Shown: positions 1 through 9,761, counted from the first letter of the stretch. The stretch is 64,000 bases of DNA from DASQDN01 sp963833675 (GCA_963833675.1 CAWHYW010000010.1:133318-197317), one strand, 5' to 3'. Numbers and translations: made by a program. Notes: a model not told the origin generated them from the sequence alone.

Positions 1-1
1 C

Positions 2-412
2 GGCGCGGATTCGTATGCGGGCGAGATCGGCCATTTGACGATCCACGGCGATGGACCCGATTGCCTTTGCGGCTCGAACGGCTGTTTCGAACGGATGTGC
101 TGCGGTCTGTGGCTGGAGCGCGATCACGGCCAATCGGCGAAGGAGCTTTTAAAAGATCCGGAGTTTGTCTCCCGATATGTCGCCGACCTGGCGCTGGGGT
201 TGAAATCGGCGATCATGTTATTGAACCCGGCGCGAATCGTTATCGGGGGCGGCATAGGTAAAGCAGGCGACGCGCTGTTCGGTCCATTGCGCGCAGAATT
301 ACGACGCCGGATTACAAACTGGTCGAGGGCCAGAATCGACGTGGTTCCCGCCGCGCTGGCAGACGACAGCGTACTCTATGGGGCGCTTGCCCTGACGAAG
401 GAATTGCTATGA
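2..412 (+). CDS. ROK family sugar kinase/regulator, C-terminal part
   Basis: The frame is open from the first bases, so the N-terminus lies outside the window. The visible 136 residues carry ROK hallmarks: GEIGHL near the start, then the zinc-binding cluster CLCGSNGCFE, and the C-terminal MLLNPARIVIGGG glycine motif. ROK proteins are glucose/N-acetylhexosamine kinases or sugar-responsive repressors. The helix-turn-helix region, if any, would be upstream, so I cannot tell the two apart. The stop overlaps the start of the SIS gene by 4 bases (ATGA), which points to translational coupling and a shared sugar-phosphate role. Confidence 0.9.
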   Translation, partial: GADSYAGEIGHLTIHGDGPDCLCGSNGCFERMCCGLWLERDHGQSAKELLKDPEFVSRYVADLALGLKSAIMLLNPARIVIGGGIGKAGDALFGPLRAELRRRITNWSRARIDVVPAALADDSVLYGALALTKELL

Positions 413-966
413 GCTTTGTTCAAGAATACAAATCAGATCTCATCCAGACAATCGACAAGATCGACCTTTCGAAGGTGAATCAGATCATCGAGATTTTCAA
501 ACGCGCTCGCAGCGAAGGACGGCACATTTTCACGTGCGGCAACGGCGGAAGCGCGTCCTCCGCATCGCACTTCGTGTGCGACGTCGTGAAGGGCGCAAGC
601 TATAAACGCGCCGAACGGTTCAAGATCATGTCGTTGAGCGACAACATGGCAACGGTGCTCGCATATGCGAACGATGTCACTTATGACTGTGTCTTTGTCG
701 AGCAGTTGAAGAACTTCGCATCCGCGGGCGACGTAGTGTTGGCGATCAGTGGATCGGGGAACTCGCCGAACGTCGTGAACGCCGTGGAGTACGCGAATTC
801 GATCGGATGCGAAACGATTGCCTTGACCGGACGTGACGGAGGCAAGCTCGGAGCTGCGGCGAAGCTGAATTTGAACGTCGGCATTCCGCATATGGGACGT
901 ATCGAAGACGCGCATATGATTGTTTGCCACATGATTGCTTATTACTTCATGGATACCGAACGATAG
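409..966 (+). CDS. Phosphoheptose isomerase-like SIS protein (GmhA/DiaA family)
   Basis: 185 residues form a single SIS domain of the usual GmhA length. The phosphosugar-binding loop CGNGGSASSASHF is at about residues 42-54 and a second Ser-rich loop AISGSGNSPN at about 110-119. GmhA isomerises sedoheptulose 7-phosphate to D-glycero-D-manno-heptose 7-phosphate, the first step of ADP- or GDP-heptose synthesis. A role in heptose supply, with the coupled ROK protein as a kinase, is inference. DiaA-type or other ketose/aldose isomerases share the fold. The start is the ATG that overlaps the upstream stop. Confidence 0.85.
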   Translation: MSFVQEYKSDLIQTIDKIDLSKVNQIIEIFKRARSEGRHIFTCGNGGSASSASHFVCDVVKGASYKRAERFKIMSLSDNMATVLAYANDVTYDCVFVEQLKNFASAGDVVLAISGSGNSPNVVNAVEYANSIGCETIALTGRDGGKLGAAAKLNLNVGIPHMGRIEDAHMIVCHMIAYYFMDTER

Positions 967-968
967 CG

Positions 969-3011
969 CTACATCATCGCTACCGGCGGGGCCGGCTCAT
1001 TGGGATCGCCCGGATTCGCTAGTGGCGTGCGGATCAGGATGAAAAGAATGATGACCATAACAACGGCGCCGACTGCGAACGAGGGGTTCGCGAACATAGC
1101 GGGAACAGGCCACTCGAAAAAGCGGAAGGTTGCGATTACGAGTCCGACCAAGGCCTCACCTGCGATCATGCCCGATGCGCAGAGGACGCCGATATTTTCC
1201 ATGCGGGCGCGCTGCGCTTCATTGTAAACGCCACGGTCGCGAATGGTGTCCATCGCCCATTTCGCAATGCCGCCGACAAAGATTGCAAACGTGGTTGGGA
1301 ACGGAAGATACATGCCGACCGCGAAGAGCATCGGGCTCTTGACTTGCAGCATGATCATCGCGAGCCCGAGCGCCATTCCGGTTACAACGAGCGGCCAAGG
1401 CATATCGCCGCCTACGATACCTTGCGATATGGACGCCATCAATCCGGCTTGCGGCGCAGGCAACTGACGATCTCCGAATCCCGTTCCACCGGACTTGATG
1501 TTTCCGACATGGAGCACCAGCAGCGGGAAATACATCACCAAGCTGGAAACGACAACTGAGATAAGCTCCACGATTTGGATCGTTCTCGGTGTGCCGCCAA
1601 GTATGTATCCGACTTTGAAGTCCTGCAGCAGCTCGCCCGCTACGGCGGACGAAACACAAACCACGGCTGCCACACCGAGAATCGCGATAACTCCTGAGCT
1701 TCCCGATACGCCAAGACCTACCATCAAGAGGGCCGCGATGATTACGGTGGATAATGTCAGGCCCGAAATGGGATTGTTCGAGGAGCCGATGAAACCGACG
1801 AGGCTACCCGAAACGGTCGCAAAAAAGAAGCCGGCGATGAGCATCACCAATGTCGCCACGATGCCTCCGATCACCTGGCCGGAGAAATAGACGTAGAGAA
1901 ATCCCATCAGAATGGTGGTTATACCGATGAGGGTGAAGACCGTCTTGGATGCCATGTACTGCTCGGTTCGACCGGCGTTTTTGGGAGCGCCGCCCTGGCG
2001 TACCTCGGCGAGCGCGCGACCCAGTCCGGCCGACAAGCTGTTGCGCATCCGGAACAGTGTGTACGCGGCTCCGACGAGCATGCCGCCGACAGCGATCGGA
2101 CGCACAATATAACGCCACACCGCATTCGCATTCGCCGTCCAGGCTGCTTCTTCCGAAGCTCCTGCGGGGATGAACGCCTGCAATTGCGGGCCGAGGAAAT
2201 AGAGAAATAGAGGAACCATCAGCCCCCAGGCAAAGACTCCACCGGCGAAGTTCAATGAGGCAAGCTTCGGTCCGATGATATAGCCGACGCCGATGTAAGC
2301 AGGGCTAACAGTCGGGGCAGCGAGGATCGTGCTGCCGCCCGCGGGCACCACGTCCGTTGAACCCGGAGGCCCGAGGCGCACATTGCTGCGTCCGAGAGCG
2401 CCGATATTCAGCAGGAAATCCTTGTCGCGAAGGTAGAAGCTGAAGTCGCCGAGCAACTGCACGATCGCTCCGAACCCCATGCTGTAGAAGAGATACTTCG
2501 CGGCGCTGGCCCCGAGCTGACCGGCTTTATGGATTTCGGCGGCAGCGACAGATTCTGGGAACGGCAGCTCGGGGTCTTCGACCATGACGCGACGCATCAG
2601 GGAGACGAAGAGGACACCCAGCACTCCACCTACAACCATGAGCACCGTCGATTTCCAATACGCATCGGGCGTATCGAAAGCGGGCCAGGCGCGCGAAATC
2701 ATGAATGCGGGAAGCGTGAAGATGGCTCCCGCTGCGACGGATTCGCCAATGGACCCGGCGGTACGGGCGAGGTTCTCTTCTAAGATGGTGCCCCGGCGCA
2801 ATCGCAGAACTGCCATGCTGATGACCGCCGCAGGATACGTGGCCGCGATCGTGACGCCTGCCCGGAGGCCTAAGTACGCATTTGCCGCTCCGAGGACGAC
2901 GCTAAGCACCAGGCCGAGCAACACGGCCCGGACCGTAAACTCGGTCATCTGCATGTTGTCTGGCACAAATGGCTGGTGTTTTCTGGGCGCGGTCACATTC
3001 ATGTCGGTCAT
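969..3011 (-). CDS. OPT family oligopeptide/metal-chelate transporter
   Basis: 680 residues, almost entirely hydrophobic, with about 15 membrane segments, matching the OPT superfamily. The N-terminal block is the OPT start (TEFTVRAVLLGLVLSVVLG followed by NAYLGLRAG) and GSSNNPISGLTLST is the conserved internal loop. Members carry oligopeptides or siderophore-like metal chelates across the inner membrane; the substrate cannot be read here. No obvious Shine-Dalgarno precedes the ATG at 3011, and a second ATG lies three codons in. It ends 3 bases from the convergent SIS gene. The reading frame is intact. Confidence 0.92.
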   Translation of the reverse strand: MTDMNVTAPRKHQPFVPDNMQMTEFTVRAVLLGLVLSVVLGAANAYLGLRAGVTIAATYPAAVISMAVLRLRRGTILEENLARTAGSIGESVAAGAIFTLPAFMISRAWPAFDTPDAYWKSTVLMVVGGVLGVLFVSLMRRVMVEDPELPFPESVAAAEIHKAGQLGASAAKYLFYSMGFGAIVQLLGDFSFYLRDKDFLLNIGALGRSNVRLGPPGSTDVVPAGGSTILAAPTVSPAYIGVGYIIGPKLASLNFAGGVFAWGLMVPLFLYFLGPQLQAFIPAGASEEAAWTANANAVWRYIVRPIAVGGMLVGAAYTLFRMRNSLSAGLGRALAEVRQGGAPKNAGRTEQYMASKTVFTLIGITTILMGFLYVYFSGQVIGGIVATLVMLIAGFFFATVSGSLVGFIGSSNNPISGLTLSTVIIAALLMVGLGVSGSSGVIAILGVAAVVCVSSAVAGELLQDFKVGYILGGTPRTIQIVELISVVVSSLVMYFPLLVLHVGNIKSGGTGFGDRQLPAPQAGLMASISQGIVGGDMPWPLVVTGMALGLAMIMLQVKSPMLFAVGMYLPFPTTFAIFVGGIAKWAMDTIRDRGVYNEAQRARMENIGVLCASGMIAGEALVGLVIATFRFFEWPVPAMFANPSFAVGAVVMVIILFILIRTPLANPGDPNEPAPPVAMM

Positions 3012-3621
3012 AGGATATCAGGCGAGTTACGGTATTCGCGGTACTAGAGGCTGACGCCATGCTCATGCGTGAGGCTTCGGGTTGGGCACGTCGAGATGTT
3101 GGCGGATGCGGAACGAAGCCGTTTTGGTGCTCGCGACGGAGACGGGCGTTTTGTGTCTTCTGAAGAGCTTCGACGGCTCGGAGGTACGCCCGCTCGACGG
3201 TGGTCTGGTAACGATTGATGTTGTCGAATCCATTGTCGGGATCGGCGAAGGCGGTGGCGATTCCGCAATCGTCATCGAGACGGGCAGCAGGACTGACTCC
3301 GTGCCGGCGCTTGTATGCGCGGATGTGCAGATCGAGAGTCGCGGTTTCGACACGACGGGCGCGGAGCAGGCGCCAGTAGTTGCCGGCGACGAGTTCGACC
3401 AGCATCAGTTCTGCTCCATTCGCGGGTTGGTAGCTGTCGATGGTTGCCTGTCGAAGGTCCTCGTAGGAAGTTTCGTCTTCGTGGGGGAGAACAGCGACTT
3501 CGGCGGTCATGCCATGCTTTAATGCGTTGAATTTCGACTTTGCTTTACCCTGTTCGGTCTTCGGGCCGGTCGACTTCTGCGCATTCCGGCGATTTGCTTC
3601 GATTTGCTTCTGCGTAGCCAT
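2902..3621 (-). CDS. Hypothetical protein of a lineage-specific family (TQKQIEANRRNAQ type)
   Basis: The N-terminus, TQKQIEANRRNAQKSTGPKT then FNALKHGMTA and a Leu-rich middle, is a pattern I know from many near-identical Solibacter-type hypothetical proteins, often present in several copies per genome. Function is unknown. I start at the ATG at 3621; an upstream in-frame start at 3675 adds 18 atypical residues. The last 36 codons overlap the start of the OPT gene in another frame, so the natural stop has probably been lost and the tail is spurious. The charged, basic composition suggests a cytosolic protein. Confidence 0.6.
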   Translation of the reverse strand: MATQKQIEANRRNAQKSTGPKTEQGKAKSKFNALKHGMTAEVAVLPHEDETSYEDLRQATIDSYQPANGAELMLVELVAGNYWRLLRARRVETATLDLHIRAYKRRHGVSPAARLDDDCGIATAFADPDNGFDNINRYQTTVERAYLRAVEALQKTQNARLRREHQNGFVPHPPTSRRAQPEASRMSMASASSTANTVTRLISYDRHECDRAQKTPAICARQHADDRVYGPGRVARPGA

Positions 3622-4170
3622 TCTGATTTCAGGGTACAGAGCGGATTTCGAGAAAACGCCTGGTCGAAAATGCAAATGATTGAAAAGGGGCCGAATAGAG
3701 ATTTTTTCGGATGGGCACTATGTTTCGGGCGGTCGGTGTCTTTAGAGGGTCCGTGGCTGTCCAACGCGGGAACAAACCTGATCCGATTCGTGTCCGAACC
3801 AACATGAGACTGGCATTGACATCCAGGGTGGCTCTTCTGGCTATCGCGTTCGTTTGTCCAACGACCTATTTTCCCGGCCTCCCTGATCGAGCGAGCGCTT
3901 CCGTCCTTCATCTTGCTCCCAGGCAGGACATCGAAGATGTACGCGTTCCGCTTGGGAAGCCGGTCGTTAGATCTTCACGCTTTGTGGTTAGTCCCAATGG
4001 CGAGAGTCGAACGTAGCTCAAAAGAGTTTCGAAAACCCAAGCGCTGCGCCAGCGGTGGGCACCCCCGCACCGTTCAGGGCACCACGGGTGTACAATCTTC
4101 GTTTAAGGTCGTCCACCCGCTGCGGGCATCCGGCGCAGATCCTGCTGATTGAGCGGATGTGCAGGAACTC
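3622..4170. other. Intergenic stretch without a convincing gene
   Basis: About 550 bases separate the divergent hypothetical gene and the PEP-CTERM gene. The only candidate is a 70-codon frame at 3804-4016 (plus strand) whose start resembles a signal peptide (MRLALTSRVALLAIAF), but it has no Shine-Dalgarno, no recognisable domain and ordinary length for chance. I see no tRNA, riboswitch or repeat. The promoter of the PEP-CTERM gene should lie in the last 100 bases. Confidence 0.5.
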
Positions 4171-4971
4171 ATGAAACGAGGGGCGCCGATGGTCCGACAA
4201 TACTCAATTCTCCTGTTACTTTCTTTCTTCGTTGGTGCAGAGCCCCTGATTGCTGACACGGTGTACGCCCAGCCGGCGAGCTTTCCGTCCGGGCCGTTGT
4301 GCCCCTGCATAACGTCCACCAACATGCTCTCTGGGTACTCGGTGTGGGACAACTTTAACGTCACGACAGACCTCTGGATCGGCGGCGTAAGCTGGCAGGG
4401 CTTCTTTGTCGATGAGGCAAATGCCGGCAGCAATCCGGTACCGCCCGAGCCCTATGGATGGGAAGTACTCATCAATTCATCGACCAACGATCCGAACGCC
4501 CCTTCCTATCCGTTCCAGAACCGCGTCTTTACGCTTGGTGGCGGAGCGGCGCCGGTCATTTCTTATGCAGGCTCGCATACGTTCCCACCAGGAGAATTCA
4601 GCGGGTCGACGGTCGATGTATATGACTTCAGTCTCAGGTTTGACACAGTTTCGGGAAATCCGGCAGCGGTGCATTTGACTCCGGGAACTTACTGGATCAG
4701 CATCTATGCCGCATCCTATACGGCAAACCCGAGTTTCCAGTGGGCGCTGGGCACGGGCGGAGATGCCCAGACACTTCGATTCGACAGCGTGCAGTACACG
4801 CCGAGCTACTTCAGCGGGGACCGGGCATTTACGGTAGCGTCGGGAGTGCCTGAACCAGGCACGTTGTGTACGTCGGCAACTGCTCTGGCATTTCTGATGT
4901 TTATTGCAGTGTTGCGCAAGCACGGTTCCAGTTTGCATCCCGCGATTGGGACGGCTGCCGAACGCGAATGA
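4171..4971 (+). CDS. PEP-CTERM sorting-signal exported protein
   Basis: A secreted beta-rich protein of about 266 residues: signal peptide QYSILLLLSFFVGAE, a polar body rich in Gly, Ser and aromatic residues, then the sorting signal VPEPGT, a hydrophobic helix and a basic tail RKHGS. PEP-CTERM proteins are processed by an exosortase and reach the outer surface or matrix; none is encoded in this window. The ATG at 4171 has AGGAA five bases upstream; GTG 4159 and ATG 4189 are alternatives. The last 10 or so residues after RKHGS appear to read into an ADOP remnant, so the true C-terminus may have been replaced by the junction. Confidence 0.85.
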   Translation: MKRGAPMVRQYSILLLLSFFVGAEPLIADTVYAQPASFPSGPLCPCITSTNMLSGYSVWDNFNVTTDLWIGGVSWQGFFVDEANAGSNPVPPEPYGWEVLINSSTNDPNAPSYPFQNRVFTLGGGAAPVISYAGSHTFPPGEFSGSTVDVYDFSLRFDTVSGNPAAVHLTPGTYWISIYAASYTANPSFQWALGTGGDAQTLRFDSVQYTPSYFSGDRAFTVASGVPEPGTLCTSATALAFLMFIAVLRKHGSSLHPAIGTAAERE

Positions 4972-5444
4972 GCAGACCGCACTGATCATCTCCTGGGGCT
5001 TGTTTGAGCGACAGTTCGGTGGAAATCCAAGTGTAGTCGGAAAAGCCGTTCGACTGGACGGCCGCTCATTCGAGATTGTCGGCGTACTTGATCGCGGGTT
5101 CCGTTTCCTTTTTCCTCAGGAGTTGTATACCGGCGATGAGATCCGTGAGATCGACGCCTATGCACCCACCGCTGCCGAACGGCATCGAAACGCCGGGGGG
5201 ACGCGTTGTCGCCCGCCTCAGGAACGGAGCTACCATCGAGCAAGCCCGTGCTGAACTTACACTCATCCACGACCACCTGAACAGAGAATATCCAAGCCCC
5301 TTCAGAAAGAAAAAACTGATTGTTTCGCCGCTCGCTGACCGCATCGTCGGCGAGGCACGCCTCGCGCTTCTCGTACTGTTGGGAGCAGTCTCATTTGTAC
5401 TGGTGATCGCCTGCGTAAACGTCGCCAACCTAGCGATGCGCTAG
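4940..5444 (+). pseudogene. Internal fragment of an ADOP/MacB-type ABC permease
   Basis: Two frames together spell part of the periplasmic MacB_PCD domain of an acidobacterial ADOP permease. The first (about 4946-5170) gives SWGLFERQFGGNPSVVGKAV and EIVGVL. The second (about 5180-5444) gives RVVARLRNGATIEQARAEL and the membrane segment LLVLLGAVSFVLVIACVNVA before a stop. Both the N-terminal transmembrane part and the C-terminal FtsX domain are missing and there is a frame change near 5170. It overlaps the end of the PEP-CTERM gene and abuts the end of the M28 gene. This is a relic and cannot be functional. Confidence 0.8.
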
Positions 5445-7639
5445 CTGCCGGCAGCCGACGCCGCAGACTCGAGCCAGTCGGCGTAAGCAGTGATCGCGGT
5501 AGCTGTGGTTCCGATCTGAGCCTCGGCTTCCTGCCAGTGCCGCTGTTCGATTGCTTCCCGCACGCCGGGCAGTGTTTTGACGCCGTAGCCGGTATAGAAG
5601 CCGGGAGCGTGCAGCACGTGCCGGAACCAGGGCCGCCGCGGCAGGCCCGTGCCGTTAAGCAACTTCTGTTCTGCCACCCGGAGCGCATCCTCGAACGTCT
5701 TGCGCCTCGTAGCATCGAGTTTCGCTGGGTCTACTCTGCCGATTGCTGCCGCAGCCTTCTCGAGACGCGCGGCGGCGTTCTGCAACGGGGCGTAATTGAG
5801 GAACGGCACCTCATCCTCGAGCGGCGGGACCACAAAGGTCTTCGTCGGATCGGCTGTCAGCTTCAACGCCCCACTCCGGATCAGCTCGTTCTTCTTTGTG
5901 GTTTGGCTCCGCATGTCGTCCGCCAGCTTGATCACCTCGTTGGTCCAGCCGCGCACGGCGCGCGCAGTCGCCTGCGCGTCGAAGGGCATCCATTCCGCAT
6001 TTCCCAAGCGCAACATCATACGGCCTCCCAGTTGCGCCGTGGCCATCACGTACTGGAAGTCCGGATCGCCGAAACGGATGTAGTGATCGTAGGAATCGTA
6101 GTTCGAATGATAAGAGCCGCCCCCGCCTTCGCCGCCGAAGCCTATATTCAAGCTCGGGATCCCGAGGTGGTGTTGAAAGACCGTGTAATCGGAGCCGGAG
6201 CCGAGGGCCGATAGGCGGAAATCCGGTTCGCGCCCTTCTACCTTGAGCGACGCCTGATAACGCTCGAGCACCGACACGCGGGTCTGCGGATCGGTCACGT
6301 CCCGAGCTGCCTGCATCGAGAAGAGTTCGAGCATCGAAGCGCCGTTTACGTGAACAAAGCCGCGGCCGGTACCGTCGGAGTTGATATACGCCACCGCGTG
6401 CTTTTGCAACTCCGCTGCGTGCTGTTCCGCCCATTCGGTGGAACCGAGAAGCGCCGGTTCCTCTCCGTCCCAAGCCAGAAAAATCAGCGTCCGCGCAGGG
6501 CGCCAGCCTGTCTTGGCCAGTTCCCCGATAGCACGTGCTTCTTCCATCTCCGCGACCATCGCCGACAGCGGATCAGCCGCGCCGAAGTTCCAGCCGTCAT
6601 GATGATTGCCTCGCAAGATCCACTCGTCCGGCTTCTCCGAGCCGGTCATCTTGGCCACTACGTTGTAGGCAGGCGCGAGTTTCCAATCAAACTCGAGTTT
6701 CAGGTGCACCTTCGCCGGCCCGGGCCCGATGTGATAGGTCAGCGGCAGCGCGCCGCGCCACTCCTCAGGCGCGACGGGCCCGGTCAGCGCGCGCAGAAGC
6801 GGCTCGGCGTCCCCATAGGAGATAGGCATGACCGGTATTTTCGTTACGGTGGACGCCTGTTTCGGGTCGGGAGGGCGGTTCGGGTCGGTCGCTCCCTTGA
6901 ACGGAGTGAGCGGATCGCCGGGATAGACAGGCATGTCCATCACACTGCCGCGTTGCGCGCCCTGCGCCGGACGATATGCTCCCTTCGGGTAAACATCGCC
7001 CTGGAAGTAGCCGTCATCACGAGGATCGGAGTAGATCAGGCAACCGATCGCGCCATTCTCGGCCGCTACCTTGGGTTTGATTCCGCGCCACGACGCGCCG
7101 TAGCGCGCCAGCACGATTTTTCCGCGGACGTCGATCCCGAGCTCGCGGAGCTTGCGATAGTCCTCCGGCAACCCGTAATTGACAAACACGAGGTCCGCGG
7201 TGACATCGCCGTCGGTCGAATATGCGTGGTACACCGGCAAGTTACCTTCCCTAATCCTGCTGGTCTCGTCGCCTTCAATGGGTGGTTCCTCGATTTTGGC
7301 GGTGAATCGCGTTGGCGCCACCATTTCAAGCAGCCGGGTCTTGGGCGTCGGAAAGAGCGGATAGAAGGTCTCGATCGTTGTCTCGTAACCCCAGCTCTTA
7401 AATTGAGCGGCGATAAACTCCGCCACCGCCTTACTGCCCGGGGATCCCACGTGGTGCGGCTTGGACGAAAGTCGCTTCATCCACTGTTGAAAATTCTCTC
7501 GGTTCAGTAACTGATCGAAACGAGCTTCCAACTCACGCTCCCGCTTTGCGGTATCCGGGAGAAAGCCAGAGATCGGCTGAGGTGGGGCTTCAGCGGAGAT
7601 AAGCAGCGAGAAGATCAGGATAATAACAGCCGTTCGCAT
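5441..7639 (-). CDS. Secreted M28 metallopeptidase, glutamate carboxypeptidase II-like
   Basis: About 732 residues beginning with the signal peptide MRTAVIILIFSLLISAEA; an in-frame start 15 codons further up (7684) only adds polar residues, so I use 7639. Order: protease-associated region, M28 zinc-peptidase core, then a transferrin-receptor-like dimerisation region. The di-zinc ligands are visible in NHHDGWNFGAADP, AWDGEEPALLGS, INSDGT and SYHSNYD. The family removes C-terminal acidic or other residues from peptides outside the cytosol. Intact frame, usual family length. It follows another secreted peptidase on the same strand at a gap of about 95 bases. Confidence 0.93.
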   Translation of the reverse strand: MRTAVIILIFSLLISAEAPPQPISGFLPDTAKRERELEARFDQLLNRENFQQWMKRLSSKPHHVGSPGSKAVAEFIAAQFKSWGYETTIETFYPLFPTPKTRLLEMVAPTRFTAKIEEPPIEGDETSRIREGNLPVYHAYSTDGDVTADLVFVNYGLPEDYRKLRELGIDVRGKIVLARYGASWRGIKPKVAAENGAIGCLIYSDPRDDGYFQGDVYPKGAYRPAQGAQRGSVMDMPVYPGDPLTPFKGATDPNRPPDPKQASTVTKIPVMPISYGDAEPLLRALTGPVAPEEWRGALPLTYHIGPGPAKVHLKLEFDWKLAPAYNVVAKMTGSEKPDEWILRGNHHDGWNFGAADPLSAMVAEMEEARAIGELAKTGWRPARTLIFLAWDGEEPALLGSTEWAEQHAAELQKHAVAYINSDGTGRGFVHVNGASMLELFSMQAARDVTDPQTRVSVLERYQASLKVEGREPDFRLSALGSGSDYTVFQHHLGIPSLNIGFGGEGGGGSYHSNYDSYDHYIRFGDPDFQYVMATAQLGGRMMLRLGNAEWMPFDAQATARAVRGWTNEVIKLADDMRSQTTKKNELIRSGALKLTADPTKTFVVPPLEDEVPFLNYAPLQNAAARLEKAAAAIGRVDPAKLDATRRKTFEDALRVAEQKLLNGTGLPRRPWFRHVLHAPGFYTGYGVKTLPGVREAIEQRHWQEAEAQIGTTATAITAYADWLESAASAAGS

Positions 7640-7733
7640 GATCACGGATTGTCTCACAGCCGTTGTTTCTTGACCTGTTCTCAAACCCGCGCCGGGAATC
7701 CCAAGTCAAGCTGGTAAGGGCCGGGAGTGCCCG

Positions 7734-9146
7734 TCAGTTTAGGTTGCGAAGGATATCGTAGATAAACGAAATCCCGTTCCGGAGGTTGTCCACAGATAAT
7801 CGCTCGTCATTCCCGTGATGCCCGCGAAAATGTTCGGATCGATCAATTAGAAATGGATCGATTCCGTATGTGATGATGCCGGCTTCCCTATACCAAGGCA
7901 TGTCCGTACCACCGACTGACAACGGAGTTGCAATGAGAACTCCGGGACTTCTTTTCTTTGCAGCAAGAGAGATGGCATCAAATAATGCCGTGTTTGGTGA
8001 GCTGCTTACACGCGGTTTGACCACAAACAACCGGCTCCACGAGACGCGGTCGTCGTCGATGGCTCCTCGAAGTTGTTATATAAACGTTTCCGGATCCTGA
8101 CCGGGAAGGATTCTTATATCGACCTCAGCCGTTGCCTCGGCAGGGACAACATTCGTCTTCTCAGAGGCCTTCAGGACGGTGATCTGTGCGGTGTTACGAA
8201 TATGCGCATGCCACGTCGGATCATTCTTCAACCAATCGATTACCTTAGCTCTGTTCGGACCTGAAACGGCCGCACGAATGTCCGAAGCCCAAACGCGCTG
8301 ATCGTCAGTGAAGATCTGCGCTAAATGTTGGAAGTAGGTTTGCGTTTCTGGCGTAATGAGAATCGTCGATTCGAATCGAGCAAGACGGTTGAGTGCCGTG
8401 ATCAGGGAGTTCACCGGATTATCAATATTCGGTCGCGACGCGTGGGAAGGAGTTCCTCTTACGGTCAGCCTTTGCGAATAGTTCAGCTTTTCGCCTGTGA
8501 CGACGCTGTAATGGATCACTCGTTCCGATTCAACCCTGTTCGCAATCCCCTCAGAAAGCACATATTCAACATCCTTCAGCAAATCCCGATGCGATTTGAC
8601 GAAAACTGCTGCCCCCTTGGTTCCTAACAATTCCTCGTCGCAATTCGCAATGAACACGATATCACGGGAGAGCGGAATTCCAGTGCGTTTGATCGCAATT
8701 AACGCCAGCAGCTGAGCTACTGCGTGCCCCTTCATGTCGAGCGCCCCACGACCCCAGATGTAGCCATCTTTGACTATTCCGCCAAACGGGTCCACGGTCC
8801 AAGCGTTTCGGTCCACCGGCACTACATCGACGTGGTTTACCAGCGCGATTGCTCGTTTCCGACCAGATCCACGAAGGCGCGCATACAGGTTGCCCCTTCG
8901 TGAGCCCGCTTCATTCCGGTCAAGAACTTCTGAAGGTATTCCCTCTCGGTCCAAGACAGACTTCAGAAACAACACACCCTCCAATTCATTACCGGGCGGG
9001 TTTGTTGTATCGATTCGGATGTACTCGGAAAGTATACGTGTCGCCTCCTGTCCGAGTTTTCGCCAGTCCTCCTGGGCAAACTCCTCCGCATGAGCAGTTG
9101 GCAAAAGCACTAGCACGGAAACCTTGATAACGTAGCGAAGCTTCAT
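7734..9146 (-). pseudogene. M20 family metallopeptidase interrupted by one in-frame stop
   Basis: A full-length secreted M20 peptidase (about 470 codons) apart from a single TAA at 8076-8078. Before it lie the signal peptide (MKLRYVIKVSVLVLLPTAHA), NHVDVVPV, GRGALDMKG, CDEELLG and the dimerisation loop GTPSHASRPN; after it, in the same frame, come GGTDMPWYREAG and the last zinc-ligand motif HFRGHHGNDERL. The homologous position after ETFI is normally Glu or Gln, so one substitution explains the stop. A start at 9146 is chosen for the signal peptide; the open frame extends to 9317. It could be a very recent pseudogene, a sequence error or a read-through case. Confidence 0.8.
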
Positions 9147-9313
9147 AGCGCCCGCGAAGGAACCGGTTGCCATTTTATATCTGATACGCCTCACACCGGC
9201 ATAAGCTAGGAGGTGCCCGAGTGTTGAATGGCCACCGCAGTCCTTGGATTCGCGCTTCGAAATTGAGGGCACGGTGAATCGCCGCTGGCGCACGTCGTCC
9301 CGATTGACTGGGT

Positions 9314-9580
9314 TCATCGTTCTTGCAATCGCAAAACTGGCGCTGTCTCCGCCCGGCGCACCGGGTAACTACCAGCGACGAAGCGCGGATATTCGACCCG
9401 AACATTGGCGAGCATGTCGACTCGCTGAGTTTCGTCATACCTGAATAGCAACCTGTGAAGAACGCGATTCGCGCGCTCGACGCGCCGAAGCTGGAGATAC
9501 CGCTGCGGAGTCTCGCCGAACGTTGCGCGGAAGGCGCGCGGCATCCGGCCGGGATCTGGGTCACTGAGGAGGTGTTGACG
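9314..9580 (-). pseudogene. Relic of an AraC-family regulator
   Basis: A short frame contains RAFRATFGETPQRYLQLRRV followed by ERANRVLHR, which is the signature between the two helix-turn-helix motifs of AraC-family DNA-binding domains. No sensor domain, first helix-turn-helix or intact second motif can be traced in any frame around it. It lies directly upstream of the M20 gene on the same strand. The gene is decayed beyond function. Confidence 0.6.
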
Positions 9581-9584
9581 CCGA

Positions 9585-9614
9585 TGCGGGGACTAGCAAA
9601 AAAAAATCCCCGCA
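9585..9614. repeat. Inverted repeat with A-rich loop
   Basis: The arms TGCGGGGA and TCCCCGCA are perfectly complementary over 8 bases and enclose a 14-base loop containing nine A residues. It lies between the AraC relic and the promoter of the second PEP-CTERM gene. The poly-A is in the loop and not after the stem, so it is not a standard terminator in either direction. Confidence 0.45.
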
Positions 9615-9725
9615 CTTGCGGTATTCCGGTTCGTTTCCGAGGGAATCCGACGTGTTTTATGCATGTTCTTCTAACAGAAAATACTTACCGACCGAGCAAA
9701 CTGCGCGTTTTATGCGTCAAACTGC

Positions 9726-9753
9726 TTGTCAATATAATAATGTGGGCTATGAT
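9726..9753 (+). promoter_or_regulatory. Sigma-70-like promoter of the PEP-CTERM gene
   Basis: TTGTCA (9726-9731) and TATGAT (9748-9753) are separated by 16 bases in an AT-rich stretch. The expected start of transcription at about 9760 is only 1-2 bases before the ATG at 9762, which suggests a leaderless message. Prediction by motif only. Confidence 0.5.
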
Positions 9754-9761
9754 TAACTAGA

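Noticed and set aside
3804..4016. Small secreted protein gene
   Set aside because: No ribosome site or conserved pattern; listed only under the intergenic entry.
5537..6214. 225-codon plus-strand open frame
   Set aside because: Antisense to the M28 gene, no protein signature.
6350..7510. 386-codon plus-strand open frame
   Set aside because: Antisense shadow of the M28 peptidase gene; Arg/His-rich with no domain or start signal.
9585..9614. Rho-independent terminator
   Set aside because: The A-run is within the loop, not after the stem, so it does not terminate in the standard way.
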